Origin: Solibacillus merdavium
Lineage (GTDB): Bacteria > Bacillota > Bacilli > Bacillales_A > Planococcaceae
Direction: 5' to 3'
NCBI RefSeq assembly: GCF_014836935.1
Contig: NZ_JACSPW010000001.1
Coordinates: 186,001-250,000 of the forward strand
DNA length: 64,000 bases
A model generated the notes under the pieces. That model searched no databases. It had not been told where the DNA came from and saw only the letters and a list, made by a program, of their open reading frames with translations. Each line of letters opens with the position of its first letter. Within the stretch, counting starts at the first letter, position 1. Both the position numbers and the translations under genes were made by a program. Below, piece after piece: positions 19,722 to 29,102 of the stretch.

Positions 19722-20373
19722 TACGGTGTTACTTTTCGTTTTACTGAATAAACTGTACTTGAAAATTGGCAATCCTTTCTTGTTGCCTATTCTAACTGTT
19801 ACTTGCATTACGGTAGCGGTTTTGTTGATCTTTAACATACCGTACGAAACTTATATGGAAGGCGGTCAATGGCTATCAAAAATGCTCGGTCCTGCAGTTG
19901 TAGCATTAGCCTTTCCGCTTTATAATCAACGGGATATTATTTTTAAATATAAATACTCAATTATAATTAGCATTATTGTGGCAATGTTAGCAGGTCTTAT
20001 AAGTGTTGTAGCGTTTCTTTTACTGTTTGGATCGAGTAAAGCCTTTATCTATACTTCTTTACCTAAATCATTGACGACACCTGTTGCGATGCAAGTAAGC
20101 GATCTTATAGGAGGAATCCCACCTCTAACTGTCGTGTTGGTGATGGTTGCAGGTTTTACAGGTGCTATTTTGGGGCCTGTATTATTTAAAGTCTTTAAAA
20201 TTGATACAGCTATTAGCCGAGGTGTTGCTATGGGAAGTGCTTCACATGGTGTTGGTTTAACGAAGCTAAAAGAATACAGTGAAGAGGATTTGTCTATAGG
20301 ATCATTATCTATGGGGCTTAGTGCAGTTGTAGGGGCATTTATAATACCGCTTATTTCTTTTTATTTCATTTAA
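19681..20373 (+). CDS. cidB: CidB/LrgB-family membrane protein
   Basis: Partner of the preceding holin-like protein. 230 residues with about seven hydrophobic helices and the conserved LrgB segments LPKSLTTPVAMQ and GSASHGVGLTK. The frame is open from 19645, but the start at 19681 is chosen for its GGAGGGGGAAC ribosome site. This makes it overlap the end of cidA by 41 bases, so the two are translationally linked. In Firmicutes the pair is associated with pyruvate transport and with programmed lysis. Confidence 0.85.
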   Translation: MLPQVLLSLFIISSTVLLFVLLNKLYLKIGNPFLLPILTVTCITVAVLLIFNIPYETYMEGGQWLSKMLGPAVVALAFPLYNQRDIIFKYKYSIIISIIVAMLAGLISVVAFLLLFGSSKAFIYTSLPKSLTTPVAMQVSDLIGGIPPLTVVLVMVAGFTGAILGPVLFKVFKIDTAISRGVAMGSASHGVGLTKLKEYSEEDLSIGSLSMGLSAVVGAFIIPLISFYFI

Positions 20374-20377
20374 AAAA

Positions 20378-20405
20378 GACAGACGACATAAATGAGTCGT
20401 CTGTC
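20378..20405. terminator. Bidirectional terminator between cidB and speA
   Basis: Perfect 10-base arms GACAGACGAC and GTCGTCTGTC around an eight-base loop. The A-run to the left gives a U-run for speA transcripts. Confidence 0.85.
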
Positions 20406-20412
20406 AAACATA

Positions 20413-21882
20413 TTAATATATTGCTTTTCTCTCTTTTATAACTCGTATATTTTGTAACGTACTATCTTCAGGCCCTTGAACAGGAAGACCCGCTTCAACA
20501 TTCATCTTAATGAAATCAATATTACTTTGCGTAATGATTTCCCCGGGAATAAAAATCGGAATTCCAGGTGGGTAAACCATTATAAACTCAGCACAAATGT
20601 AACCTTCAGAAAGTGCAAGCGGTATGCTTTCTGTTTGTGCATAAAAAGCATCCCGTGGTGACATAGCAAGTGCCGGTATTTCTGGAATTTGAACATTTGT
20701 TTCTGTAATTGAAGCATCTGATTCAAACGTTTTTGACATACGTCTTAAAGCATTTATAAGTAAATTTACTTCTTTTTTCGAATCTCCAATCGTTACTAAA
20801 CATAGAATATTGTAGAGATCCGATAGTTCAATTTCTATATTGGCGTTTACTCGAAGCCACTCTTCAGCAACATGACCTGTAATACCTAAATCTTTTACAC
20901 TGATTAATAGTTTCAATGGATCCATATCGTAAGTTGCAGATGTACCAAGCTTCTCACGTCCTACACAATGAAGATGTGGTATGGAATTAATACGTTTACG
21001 CGCATCTTTTGCTAAATGAATCGCATCGTCCAACAAAGTCTGCCCATGAACAGCTAATTGACGACGGGCTGTATCAATTGAAGCAAGCATAGGGTAGGAA
21101 GTGGATGTTGTTGTTAACATTGAAAATACAGATTGTACACGTTTAGCGGACACAAGGCCCTCTCTAACGTTTAATACTGAACTACCTGTCATTGAGCCAC
21201 CTAACTTATGTGTGCTCGTTGCAGCCATATCTGCGCCTGCTTGCATTGCCGATAAGGGTAAATCATCATGGAACTTAATATGAACGCCGTGAGCTTCATC
21301 TACAATTACAGGAATGTTTCTCGCGTGAACAATGTCAACAATACGTTTTAAATCTGCTACAAAACCAAAATAAGTAGGGTTAATAACAAGTACTGCTTTC
21401 GCATCCGGATATTTCAATAGTGCACGCTCAACTGACTCAGGTGAAATCCCATGGGAGATGCCAAGCTCACTATCTACTTCAGGATGGATAAAAATTGGGA
21501 TAGCACCCGCGAAAACAATCGCTGACATAATTGATTTATGTACATTCCGCGGTACTATTATTTTATCGCCCGGACCGACGACGGTTAAAATCATCGTCAT
21601 AATGGCGCCACTAGTACCTTGTACGGAAAAGAATGTATGGTCAGCCCCAAAGGCTTGGGCAGCAAGGTTTTGTGCTTGCATAATCACACCTTTAGGAGCG
21701 TGTAAATCATCTAGTGGAGCAATATTAATTAAATCAATTGATAAAACGTTGTCGCCTACAAATTCTCTGTAAGCTGGATCCATTCCCTGTCCTTTTTTGT
21801 GACCTGGAATATGGAACTGAATAGGATGTCTGTTGCGATGCTTGAGTAATGCATCAAACAAAGGAGTCTCTAACTGTGACAA
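20413..21882 (-). CDS. speA: Arginine decarboxylase (Orn/Lys/Arg decarboxylase family)
   Basis: PLP enzyme that makes agmatine, first step to putrescine and spermidine. About 489 residues with no N-terminal response-regulator wing domain, as in the B. subtilis enzyme. The fold-type I core includes FFSVQGTSGAIM, VDEAHGVHI and the PLP lysine in TSTHKLGGS, with the C-terminal domain containing YPPGIPIFIPGE. The frame is open to a GTG at 21894 that lacks a ribosome site. GAGGTGG spaced eight bases from TTG at 21882 favours that start, giving MSQLETPLFD, which I recall as resembling the B. subtilis start. Downstream of pdh as in B. subtilis. Lysine or ornithine specificity cannot be excluded from sequence. 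Confidence 0.88.
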   Translation of the reverse strand: MSQLETPLFDALLKHRNRHPIQFHIPGHKKGQGMDPAYREFVGDNVLSIDLINIAPLDDLHAPKGVIMQAQNLAAQAFGADHTFFSVQGTSGAIMTMILTVVGPGDKIIVPRNVHKSIMSAIVFAGAIPIFIHPEVDSELGISHGISPESVERALLKYPDAKAVLVINPTYFGFVADLKRIVDIVHARNIPVIVDEAHGVHIKFHDDLPLSAMQAGADMAATSTHKLGGSMTGSSVLNVREGLVSAKRVQSVFSMLTTTSTSYPMLASIDTARRQLAVHGQTLLDDAIHLAKDARKRINSIPHLHCVGREKLGTSATYDMDPLKLLISVKDLGITGHVAEEWLRVNANIEIELSDLYNILCLVTIGDSKKEVNLLINALRRMSKTFESDASITETNVQIPEIPALAMSPRDAFYAQTESIPLALSEGYICAEFIMVYPPGIPIFIPGEIITQSNIDFIKMNVEAGLPVQGPEDSTLQNIRVIKERKAIY

Positions 21883-22006
21883 CGCAGGTACCACCTCACT
21901 ATATTGTAATTTTAAAACAAGTGAATTATAGCACCTATTAAAGATGCTGACTATATAAATATTTCGAATACTTGAAATGAAGACACTAATTTTAGGAGGA
22001 ATGGCT

Positions 22007-22969
22007 ATGAATTGGCATACAAAGGTAACAGAATTATTACAGGTTCAATATCCGATTATCCAAGGTGGACTGGCATATTTAGCTTACTCAGAGCTTGCTG
22101 CAGCTGTTTCTAATGCAGGTGCATTAGGGCAAATTACCGCAATGAGTTTATCGTCGCCCGATGCTTTAAAGGAAGAAATAAAAAAAGTGAAAGAAATGAC
22201 AAATAAACCATTTGGAGTAAATTTTGCGATAGGTATGCATGGAAAAGGGTATGAAAAAATGGTAGAAGTCGCTGCGGAAATGGACGTTCCTGTAGTAACG
22301 ATTACAGGGGGCAATCCAGCGCCTATTTTTGATATATTAAAAGATGCATCTTGTAAAAAACTAGTATTGGTAGCAGCAAAGCGTCAAGCGCAAAAAGCAG
22401 AACAGCTCGGAGCGGATGCTGTCATGGTTGTTGGACAAGAAGGAGGCGGTCATTTAGGAAGAGACGATGTTGGAACGATGGTATTGGTGCCTCAAGTAGT
22501 AAATAGTGTATCGATTCCTGTTATAGCTTCTGGGGGCATAGGAGACGGTCGGGGATGGATGGCTGCTCATGCACTGGGTGCAGACGGAATTGAGATGGGG
22601 ACGCGTTTTATTGCTACTAAGGAATGTGTTCATGCCTCATTGGCGTACAAGCAGGCATTAATTGAAAGTGAAGAAACTGATACGGCAATTATAAAACGTT
22701 CGATTGGTGCACCTGCCAGAGTAATTCGCAATGAATTTACAGATAAAATCTTGGGAATTGAGCAACATTCTCCTACTTATGAAGCTTTAAAAACTTATAT
22801 TAGTGGAGAAGCAAACAAAAAATTTATATATGATGGTGATTCAGCAAATGGATATGGATGGGCAGGCCAAGTGACAGGTTTGATAAATGATATTCCAACT
22901 GTTGAGGAATTAATTCAGCGTATGGTTGTACAAGCAGAAGAAATCCGTTTAAAATGGGGGCAGCAATAA
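22007..22969 (+). CDS. FMN-dependent nitronate monooxygenase / FabK-like enoyl-ACP reductase family protein
   Basis: A 320-residue TIM-barrel flavoprotein: YPIIQGGLAYLAYSELAAAVSNAGALGQI start, FMN-phosphate segment PVIASGGIGDGRG (about 172-184) followed by GADGIEMGTRFIATKE, and a glycine-rich VGQEGGGHLG loop. These are hallmarks of the 2-nitropropane dioxygenase/FabK family, which includes nitronate monooxygenases and trans-2-enoyl-ACP reductase II. Sequence alone does not separate them; no fab genes are adjacent. ATG at 22007 is preferred because AGGAGG has seven-base spacing, while the upstream ATG at 22001 is too close. Not at this place in B. subtilis. Confidence 0.8.
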   Translation: MNWHTKVTELLQVQYPIIQGGLAYLAYSELAAAVSNAGALGQITAMSLSSPDALKEEIKKVKEMTNKPFGVNFAIGMHGKGYEKMVEVAAEMDVPVVTITGGNPAPIFDILKDASCKKLVLVAAKRQAQKAEQLGADAVMVVGQEGGGHLGRDDVGTMVLVPQVVNSVSIPVIASGGIGDGRGWMAAHALGADGIEMGTRFIATKECVHASLAYKQALIESEETDTAIIKRSIGAPARVIRNEFTDKILGIEQHSPTYEALKTYISGEANKKFIYDGDSANGYGWAGQVTGLINDIPTVEELIQRMVVQAEEIRLKWGQQ

Positions 22970-22989
22970 TTAAAGGCAGGTAATAATCT

Positions 22990-23262
22990 ATGGAATATTC
23001 ATACCCATTATCAACAGATTGGACTACAGAAGAAATGGTCGATGTCGTACATTTCTTTGAGGTAGTGGAAATGGCATACGAAAAAGGTGTAAAGCGTGAA
23101 ATCGTTATGGAACGCTACAAAAGCTTTAAAAAAGTTGTTCCGTCACAAGCTGAAGAAAAAACGATTTGCCGTGATTTTGAACAAGCTAGCTCCTACGTAC
23201 CATATCGTGTTGTAAAGCTAGCGAAGGAATTGGCTGATGGACAAATTGTAAAAATGAAATAA
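22990..23262 (+). CDS. yktA: UPF0223 family protein YktA
   Basis: A 90-residue, mainly helical cytosolic protein beginning MEYSYPLSTDWTTEEM and containing a KSFKKVVPSQAEEKTI segment, typical of the UPF0223 family (B. subtilis YktA, 88 residues). Function unknown. It shares a likely transcript with the flavoprotein gene 20 bases upstream. Conserved position before yktB and suhB. Confidence 0.85.
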   Translation: MEYSYPLSTDWTTEEMVDVVHFFEVVEMAYEKGVKREIVMERYKSFKKVVPSQAEEKTICRDFEQASSYVPYRVVKLAKELADGQIVKMK

Positions 23263-23300
23263 GAAAATGAATGTGGAACATAATTTGTTTCAGCATCAAA

Positions 23301-23336
23301 AAAGAGAAATTGCACTTCAACTGTGCAATTTCTCTT
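23301..23336. terminator. Terminator after yktA
   Basis: AAAGAGAAATTGCA pairs with TGCAATTTCTCTTT; T-rich and A-rich flanks. Almost the same hairpin recurs after pycA (34781-34811). Confidence 0.85.
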
Positions 23337-23417
23337 TTTAGTTTATTAATTTTTTTGAAAATTCTTTTAGATTATTGGAATGTTTAGCAGTCTTTTGTAC
23401 ATATTAATAATAAATGG

Positions 23418-24047
23418 TTAATTGTTACCTTTGATGATTTCATAAATTGGGAGAAGTTCATCAAATGTCGTTTCCACTAGTTGTAAAAAGTGCTCTGCAG
23501 ACATTTGAATAGCATCGTTGGCGGGAATATGTCGACCAATCAGGAATTCTCCTTTTTTTACATCGCGGAGACGTACAAGGAGCTGTTCCAGTTTCTCATC
23601 GCGTGCTTCCTTTAAAGGAATGGCATCCGGCTGCATATGGTCCCCGGAAATCACGTAATCATCTGATAAATCTTTAATGGTATTAATATTAGTTAATAGA
23701 CGCTGTGCCATTTCATTCTTTTGTGGTGCTTCATAAATAACTGCAATAACGATGAAAAGATGTGTACCCCAGAGTCCGATCTGAAAATGCGGTAAAGCTT
23801 TATAGCCACGCTTGTACGGGGCAAATGCAACCCAAGAATCTTTTGGTGGGTTAACAGTACGACGTGCATGTTTTGCGACATGACCAAAGAATTCTTCCCC
23901 TGTCTGTGCACTGAAATAACCTGTGAAAGTTTCCGAAAGCTCATGAAACTTTGGGCGAATTAGATTTGTTAAAGCTTCCATGCGTTCATCTAAACCATCA
24001 ATTTCAAATACTTGGAAGTCTTCTGCGGTCCATTTTACATTACTCAA
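23418..24047 (-). CDS. yktB: UPF0637/DUF1054 family protein YktB
   Basis: About 209 residues of the DUF1054 family, recognised from KWTAEDFQVFEIDGLDERM at the N-terminus, the WVAFAPYKRGYKALPHFQIGLWG core and LIGRHIPANDAI near the C-terminus. No function is established. No ATG is available: TTG at 24056 lies one base after AAAGGA, whereas TTG at 24047 has ten-base spacing and is preferred. Convergent with yktA and in the same order as B. subtilis. Confidence 0.85.
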   Translation of the reverse strand: MSNVKWTAEDFQVFEIDGLDERMEALTNLIRPKFHELSETFTGYFSAQTGEEFFGHVAKHARRTVNPPKDSWVAFAPYKRGYKALPHFQIGLWGTHLFIVIAVIYEAPQKNEMAQRLLTNINTIKDLSDDYVISGDHMQPDAIPLKEARDEKLEQLLVRLRDVKKGEFLIGRHIPANDAIQMSAEHFLQLVETTFDELLPIYEIIKGNN

Positions 24048-24235
24048 ATTTTTCAAATCCTTTCGAATTAATGTTTATTTTATTAAGTTTTTGGGAAAAA
24101 ATCTGTTAATAGAAACTTTATACCGTTATATTTTACAAATGGTGTGGATATTATTATAAGTAATTAGTCATGGTATCCAAACCTTTTTATAAAAGTAGGG
24201 AAAAGTTCAAATAATATGATGAGGAAGTGATTTTT

Positions 24236-24433
24236 ATGAAACAGATGATTAAAATTATACGCAAAGTCGATATTGAAAAGCAATATGAAGAGATTTTAAT
24301 GTTGGAAATGGATTACGAGCTAGCAACACTTTATTCAGCTATGAATGATAAAAATCAATCTGAAATTGAAAAATCCAAAAAACGTTTAACAGAAATTCAA
24401 GAGGAACTAAAAGGTCTACATGTATATGCATAA
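24236..24433 (+). CDS. Small coiled-coil protein, YkzI-like
   Basis: A 65-residue charged, helical protein with heptad-like spacing (KSKKRLTEIQEELKGL near the end). No signal or membrane segment. In B. subtilis a similarly small gene, ykzI, lies between yktB and suhB, so this is probably its counterpart; function unknown. The frame opens with GTG at 24227, but ATG at 24236 has GAGGAAG at good spacing. Confidence 0.65.
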   Translation: MKQMIKIIRKVDIEKQYEEILMLEMDYELATLYSAMNDKNQSEIEKSKKRLTEIQEELKGLHVYA

Positions 24434-24455
24434 TAAAAAAATGTTACCAAAATAA

Positions 24456-24491
24456 AAAATCACTTGCCAAAGTTAGATAGCAAGTGATTTT
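24456..24491 (+). terminator. Terminator after the YkzI-like gene
   Basis: AAAATCACTTGC pairs with GCAAGTGATTTT around a 12-base loop, followed by T's. Confidence 0.85.
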
Positions 24492-24571
24492 TTGTTATAA
24501 TGAAGTTATTAAAAAAAGTTCCATATATTACATATTAAAATTAGCAATGGTTGTCGGAAGGTGGATGAACG

Positions 24572-25366
24572 ATGGATGTAAAACAGCTAGATGAATTTGC
24601 GAAAAAAATTATTATTGAAGCGGGGCAAAATATCCGTGCAGCATTTTCATACGATATTGAAATCGAAACAAAATCTAGTCCCAATGATTTAGTGACGAAT
24701 ATTGATCGGGAAACAGAGTTATTTTTTATCGAAAAAATCAAAGCATTTAATCCGGATCATCGTATTTTAGGTGAAGAGGGAATGGGTGAAAAAGTCGAAA
24801 ATCTAGAAGGGGTCGTATGGATTATTGATCCAATTGACGGAACCATGAATTTTGTTAAGCAACATCGCCATTTCATGATTACAATTGGCATTTATGTGGA
24901 TGGTGTTGGAGTTTTAGGCTACATATTTGATGTAATGCGGGAGGATCTATTTAATGCCATTTCTGGGGTAGGAGCATGGTATAACGATTCTCCACTTCGC
25001 AAACTTCAGCCTGTAAAAATTGAACAGGCTGTTATCGGAATCAATGCAAGTTGGGTAACACCGAATAATCGTATTAATCACGAAAAAATAACTGAGTTAG
25101 TCCGAACAGTTCGTGGTACTCGCTCTTATGGATCTGCTGCGATGGAAATAGCTTTTGTCGTAAGTGGAAAGCTGGATGCTTATATTTCAATGCGTTTAGC
25201 ACCATGGGATATTGGTGGCGGGGTCATTATTGCTAAAGAAGTAGGAGCTATTGCAACAAACTTTAATGGGAAAAATTTCGATTTCTTATCAATGGATACA
25301 TTTTTAATTGCGAATCCTTCTATCCATCAGTTAATTTTAGACAAATATATTGAAGAAAAAAAATAA
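24572..25366 (+). CDS. suhB: Inositol monophosphatase family protein
   Basis: A 264-residue magnesium-dependent phosphatase. Metal-site motifs are LGEEGMGE (about 67-74), IIDPIDGTMNFV (about 85-96) and the C-terminal WDIGGGVIIAKEVGA (about 209-223). Members hydrolyse myo-inositol phosphate, and many also accept NADP or fructose 1,6-bisphosphate; the natural substrate here is unknown. Located as B. subtilis suhB (yktC), between ykzI and the yla genes. GGAAGGTGG precedes the ATG. Confidence 0.9.
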   Translation: MDVKQLDEFAKKIIIEAGQNIRAAFSYDIEIETKSSPNDLVTNIDRETELFFIEKIKAFNPDHRILGEEGMGEKVENLEGVVWIIDPIDGTMNFVKQHRHFMITIGIYVDGVGVLGYIFDVMREDLFNAISGVGAWYNDSPLRKLQPVKIEQAVIGINASWVTPNNRINHEKITELVRTVRGTRSYGSAAMEIAFVVSGKLDAYISMRLAPWDIGGGVIIAKEVGAIATNFNGKNFDFLSMDTFLIANPSIHQLILDKYIEEKK

Positions 25367-25397
25367 AAACTTCGGTGCGTATACGCACCGAAGTTTT
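25366..25397. terminator. Bidirectional terminator between suhB and ylaF
   Basis: AAAACTTCGGTGCGT and ACGCACCGAAGTTTT form an almost loop-less palindrome serving both convergent genes. Confidence 0.85.
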
Positions 25398-25404
25398 ATG
25401 CATT

Positions 25405-25620
25405 TTAGAGTAAGCCTTGGTCTCTAAATTTACGTTTCGTTTTAAATGCCATTCCAAAGATTGCACACATAACGACAACCCCTACAACAACACCAATCCA
25501 ACCTATCGTTTCATATTTATCGCCAATCATAAATACAAGTGAAAAGGCAAATCCAATACTGATCATTGATAGAATCGCTGCCAATGCATAAATAAACATT
25601 ACAAATTTTGCTTTATTCAT
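25405..25620 (-). CDS. ylaF: Small membrane protein, DUF5325/YlaF
   Basis: A 71-residue protein with two hydrophobic helices (about 6-32 and 39-60) and a basic C-terminal tail (KTKRKFRDQG). Position next to typA matches B. subtilis ylaF. CGGAGGCAGG precedes the ATG. Function unknown; expected in the cytoplasmic membrane. Confidence 0.8.
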   Translation of the reverse strand: MNKAKFVMFIYALAAILSMISIGFAFSLVFMIGDKYETIGWIGVVVGVVVMCAIFGMAFKTKRKFRDQGLL

Positions 25621-25679
25621 ATTTCCTGCCTCCGGACATCTTTTATATGTGACTAAAAAATGATATTAATTATTGTGAA

Positions 25680-25708
25680 AAGACATTTAATCTTTCATGT
25701 GCTATAAT
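25680..25708 (+). promoter_or_regulatory. Promoter of typA
   Basis: Extended -10 TGCTATAAT (TATAAT at 25703-25708) with AAGACA 17 bases upstream (25680-25685); about 35 bases of leader before the GGAGTGG ribosome site. Confidence 0.6.
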
Positions 25709-25749
25709 ATCACAGTTAAACAATTGAAAAAAGAATATGGAGTGGAATA

Positions 25750-27600
25750 ATGACAAATTTACGTCAAGATATTCGTAATATCGCAATTATAGCTCACGTT
25801 GACCATGGTAAAACAACGTTAGTAGACCAATTATTAAAGCAATCAGGTACTTTCCGTTCAAATGAACGTGTAGAAGAACGTGCAATGGACTCTGGTGATA
25901 TAGAGCGTGAACGTGGGATTACGATTTTAGCTAAAAATACAGCAGTAGATTATAACGGTACTCGTATCAACATCCTTGATACGCCTGGACACGCAGACTT
26001 CGGTGGAGAAGTTGAACGTATCTTAAAAATGGTAGATGGCGTTTGTTTAGTTGTCGATGCGTATGAGGGTTGTATGCCTCAAACACGTTTTGTATTAAAG
26101 AAAGCATTAGAACAACGTTTAACACCAATCGTTGTAGTAAACAAAGTAGATAAAGATTCAGCTCGCCCACTTGAAGTAGTAGACGAAGTATTAGAATTAT
26201 TAATCGAGCTAGGTGCAGATGAAGATCAATTAGATTTCCCAGTTGTTTATGCTTCTGGTGTAAATGGTACAGCATCTTTAGATCCAGACCCAGCAAACCA
26301 AGAAGAAAACATGACTTGCTTATTCGAGAAAATTATTGAAGCAATCCCAGCACCAATTGATAACTCAGAAGATCCATTACAATTCCAAGTAGCATTACTT
26401 GACTATAATGACTTCGTTGGTCGTATCGGTATCGGTCGCGTATTCCGCGGTAGAATTTCTGTAGGTCAACAAGTTTCTCTTATGAAATTAGACGGTACAG
26501 TGAAAAACTTCCGTGTAACAAAAATCTTTGGTTTCTTCGGTCTTAAACGTGAAGAAATCCAAACAGCTATTGCTGGTGACTTAATCGCGGTTTCAGGAAT
26601 GGAAGACATCAACGTTGGTGAAACAGTTTGTCCAATTGATCATCAAGAAGCGTTAGTACCATTACGTATTGATGAGCCAACATTACAAATGACATTCTTA
26701 GTAAACAACTCACCATTCGCAGGTCGCGAAGGGAAATGGGTAACTTCTCGTAAAATTGAGGAACGTTTACTTGCACAATTACAAACTGACGTATCTCTAC
26801 GTGTAGAAGATACAGAATCTCCGGATGCTTGGACAGTTTCTGGTCGTGGTGAGCTTCACTTATCAATCTTAATCGAAAATATGCGTCGTGAAGGTTTCGA
26901 ATTACAAGTGTCTAAACCACAAGTAATCATCCGTAACATCGATGGCGTGAAGTCTGAGCCAATCGAGCGCGTTCAAATCGATGTACCTGAGGATTCTGTA
27001 GGTTCGATCATCGAATCAATCGGTACTCGTAAAGGTGAAATGTTAGATATGGTAAACAACGGATCAGGACAAGTACGTTTAATCTTTAACGTACCAGCAC
27101 GAGGTTTAATCGGTTACACAACTGAGTTCATGTCAATCACAAAAGGTTTCGGTATGATGAACCATACATTCGATCACTACGCTCCAGTAGTAGCAGGTAA
27201 AGTTGGCGGCCGTCACCAAGGTGTATTAGTATCTATGGAAAACGGTAAAGCAACAACTTACGGTATGATGGGTGTAGAAGATCGTGGTACATTATTCATC
27301 GAGCCAGGTACTGAAGTATACGAAGGTATGATCGTTGGTGAAAATACACGTGATTCTGATATTACTGTTAACATTACAAAACAAAAACAAAAAACAAATA
27401 TCCGTTCGGCAAACAAAGACCAAACGAATGTTATTAAAAAGCCTCGTATTTTATCACTTGAAGAAGCATTAGAATACTTAGGTGATGACGAGTATTTAGA
27501 AGTAACACCAGAATCAATTCGTTTACGTAAACAGATTCTTGATAAAGGCGAACGTGAACGCGTTGCTAAAAAGAAAAAGAACGCTGAGTTAGAAGCTTAA
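25750..27600 (+). CDS. typA: Ribosome-associated GTPase TypA/BipA
   Basis: A translational GTPase of the EF-G family, 616 residues, that binds 70S ribosomes and aids 50S assembly and growth under stress or cold. G1 [10 protein letters not shown] (about 15-24), switch [10 protein letters not shown]3 [13 protein letters not shown]4 NKVDKD and G5 ASG are intact; domains II and III follow, then the BipA-specific C-terminal domain (with [17 protein letters not shown]). Codon bias indicates strong expression. Confidence 0.97.
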   Translation: MTNLRQDIRNIAIIAHVDHGKTTLVDQLLKQSGTFRSNERVEERAMDSGDIERERGITILAKNTAVDYNGTRINILDTPGHADFGGEVERILKMVDGVCLVVDAYEGCMPQTRFVLKKALEQRLTPIVVVNKVDKDSARPLEVVDEVLELLIELGADEDQLDFPVVYASGVNGTASLDPDPANQEENMTCLFEKIIEAIPAPIDNSEDPLQFQVALLDYNDFVGRIGIGRVFRGRISVGQQVSLMKLDGTVKNFRVTKIFGFFGLKREEIQTAIAGDLIAVSGMEDINVGETVCPIDHQEALVPLRIDEPTLQMTFLVNNSPFAGREGKWVTSRKIEERLLAQLQTDVSLRVEDTESPDAWTVSGRGELHLSILIENMRREGFELQVSKPQVIIRNIDGVKSEPIERVQIDVPEDSVGSIIESIGTRKGEMLDMVNNGSGQVRLIFNVPARGLIGYTTEFMSITKGFGMMNHTFDHYAPVVAGKVGGRHQGVLVSMENGKATTYGMMGVEDRGTLFIEPGTEVYEGMIVGENTRDSDITVNITKQKQKTNIRSANKDQTNVIKKPRILSLEEALEYLGDDEYLEVTPESIRLRKQILDKGERERVAKKKKNAELEA

Positions 27601-27623
27601 TTGGCGTCAATAAGGAAAGGTGA

Positions 27624-28013
27624 ATGATGTTGGCTGTGTTAAGTAGCTATTTTGATTTAGTATTACTAGCATCTATATCTAGTAGTGAAAATGAATATGT
27701 CTTTAATCGTATGTCAGGGATTACAAGTTATTTATACCAAAATTTACCAAACTACGACATGGCTGGTTATGTAACATTTATTCTCGTGTTCCTTATGTCG
27801 GCAATAGTTTACAAACTAGGGTTTGCGAAAAAACTAACATTAGGAAGAAATATTGTTATCTATGCGTTCCTATTTATCGGATGTATGATATTAACTTTTC
27901 TAGCGTTATTCCTACCGATGATTGAAGGTTTAATTGTCGCTGCGTTGATTCTAATTGTTTATAAATCACGTTTATGGCGAGAAAAACGAGAAGAAGCGAA
28001 GCAGGCAAACTAA
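27624..28013 (+). CDS. ylaH: YlaH-like membrane protein
   Basis: A 129-residue protein with about three hydrophobic helices (roughly 48-66, 72-92 and 94-112) and a basic C-terminus. Its place 23 bases after typA corresponds to B. subtilis ylaH; the family has no assigned function. Tandem ATGs at 27624 and 27627 follow GGAAAGG; either may be used. Confidence 0.78.
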   Translation: MMLAVLSSYFDLVLLASISSSENEYVFNRMSGITSYLYQNLPNYDMAGYVTFILVFLMSAIVYKLGFAKKLTLGRNIVIYAFLFIGCMILTFLALFLPMIEGLIVAALILIVYKSRLWREKREEAKQAN

Positions 28014-28020
28014 TACTTTT

Positions 28021-28051
28021 AAAGAGGTGTGTTAATTTAACACACCTCTTT
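28021..28051 (+). terminator. Terminator after ylaH
   Basis: AAAGAGGTGTGTT pairs with AACACACCTCTTT; T-run follows. Confidence 0.88.
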
Positions 28052-28140
28052 ATTTTTAAGTGTGTTTATTTGAAACCGCTTCAATGGAAACGTTATAATT
28101 CATTAATGGGGATAATAAATTAAATGGAGTAGAGAATAAA

Positions 28141-28779
28141 ATGAATTTTACTAAAAAACAAGTCATTATAACAGTCGCTTTAGCGCTAGTTATCATATCT
28201 TGCATTATCTTCGTTCCCGCTGTTCTAACAGCAAAAAACGAAGATAATGCAGCGGCAGAATTAAGCAATATTTACAATGATCAATTTGTCGTAACAAAAT
28301 CGACAGCACCTGCAATTGTTGATGATTTTGAAATTACTGTCCAGTCGGAAAAGACAAATGCAGTGTATGATTTTGAAGTAAAAGACGGTGAATATTTTGG
28401 TGAATACTTTGCTGAAAATGTTAACATACAAGTTAACGAAATGATTCAACCAATTGTTGGAGAAGATATTTTAGTTATGTCCAATGTATTCCAGGATGGC
28501 TTAAAAGAAGAAGCGACTTTGGAAGAAGTAAATGTCGAGAAAGCTACGGTTCATTTAGTGGTGGATGAAGATATTTCAGAAGATACAGCCAAGAAAATTG
28601 CCGATACATTAAAAGCTCAATTTGGGGAAATCGCAGTTACGGTAGAAGCTTATGTTGTAGATGAAGAACGTGTATTTGAAGGGGTAAAAACAGAAGTAAT
28701 CAATTTTTTCCAACTAAGCAAAATTAATGCACAAAGCTTTGTTGACTTCAAGTTCCACAATCAGTCATTTCAATTTTAA
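28141..28779 (+). CDS. Unrecognised protein with N-terminal membrane anchor, extracellular
   Basis: 212 residues: one hydrophobic helix at about 8-30 after a short basic start, with no cysteine lipobox, then an acidic soluble domain that should face outward. The domain alternates beta-like stretches (KATVHLVVDEDI, EIAVTVEAYVVDEERVF) with few cysteines or other hallmark residues. I do not recognise a family, and it is not part of the B. subtilis yla order (ylaH is followed there by ylaI). It has its own GGAG ribosome site and a terminator on each side, so it is a monocistronic accessory gene. Confidence 0.7.
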   Translation: MNFTKKQVIITVALALVIISCIIFVPAVLTAKNEDNAAAELSNIYNDQFVVTKSTAPAIVDDFEITVQSEKTNAVYDFEVKDGEYFGEYFAENVNIQVNEMIQPIVGEDILVMSNVFQDGLKEEATLEEVNVEKATVHLVVDEDISEDTAKKIADTLKAQFGEIAVTVEAYVVDEERVFEGVKTEVINFFQLSKINAQSFVDFKFHNQSFQF

Positions 28780-28829
28780 TTAATGAAGATATTATGTATG
28801 TCTAACTGAAATTAATAAGAATAAGAAAA

Positions 28830-28865
28830 AATATCAATTTTCTCATGGGAGAGAAAATTGATATT
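28830..28865. terminator. Bidirectional terminator between the anchored protein gene and ylaI
   Basis: AATATCAATTTTCTC pairs with GAGAAAATTGATATT around a six-base loop, A's before and T's after. Confidence 0.88.
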
Positions 28866-28886
28866 TTTTGTTTTGTTCCCGACTCT

Positions 28887-29090
28887 TTAAAATTCTTCAT
28901 CAAATTTAGACGATGTTCTGAAGAAGCGGAAATTTCCTGTTTCAATACGTTTCTGCGTATTATCTGTGATGCGTTCTGAGCACGGTGGACACATAAACGT
29001 ATGAATTGGGCGATTTCGCAATTTTTTTGCTAAAGGTAGATCGTTTGGCAAATCATGTAGTGTATCACAAATGACACATTTTACACGCAT
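28887..29090 (-). CDS. ylaI: Small zinc-ribbon protein, DUF2197/YlaI
   Basis: A 67-residue protein with two CxxC knuckles (CVIC at about 5-8 and CPPC at about 34-37), so a zinc ribbon is likely. The intervening LPLAKKLRNRPIHTFMCPPC matches the YlaI/DUF2197 family. Position within the yla block agrees. Encoded 12 bases after the gene upstream; AGGAGG precedes the ATG. Function unknown. Confidence 0.83.
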   Translation of the reverse strand: MRVKCVICDTLHDLPNDLPLAKKLRNRPIHTFMCPPCSERITDNTQKRIETGNFRFFRTSSKFDEEF

Positions 29091-29102
29091 GACGAATTCC
29101 TC

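Noticed and set aside
21900-22006. Riboswitch or T-box before the flavoprotein gene
   Set aside because: Short A/T-rich spacer with no conserved motif or terminator-antiterminator pair.
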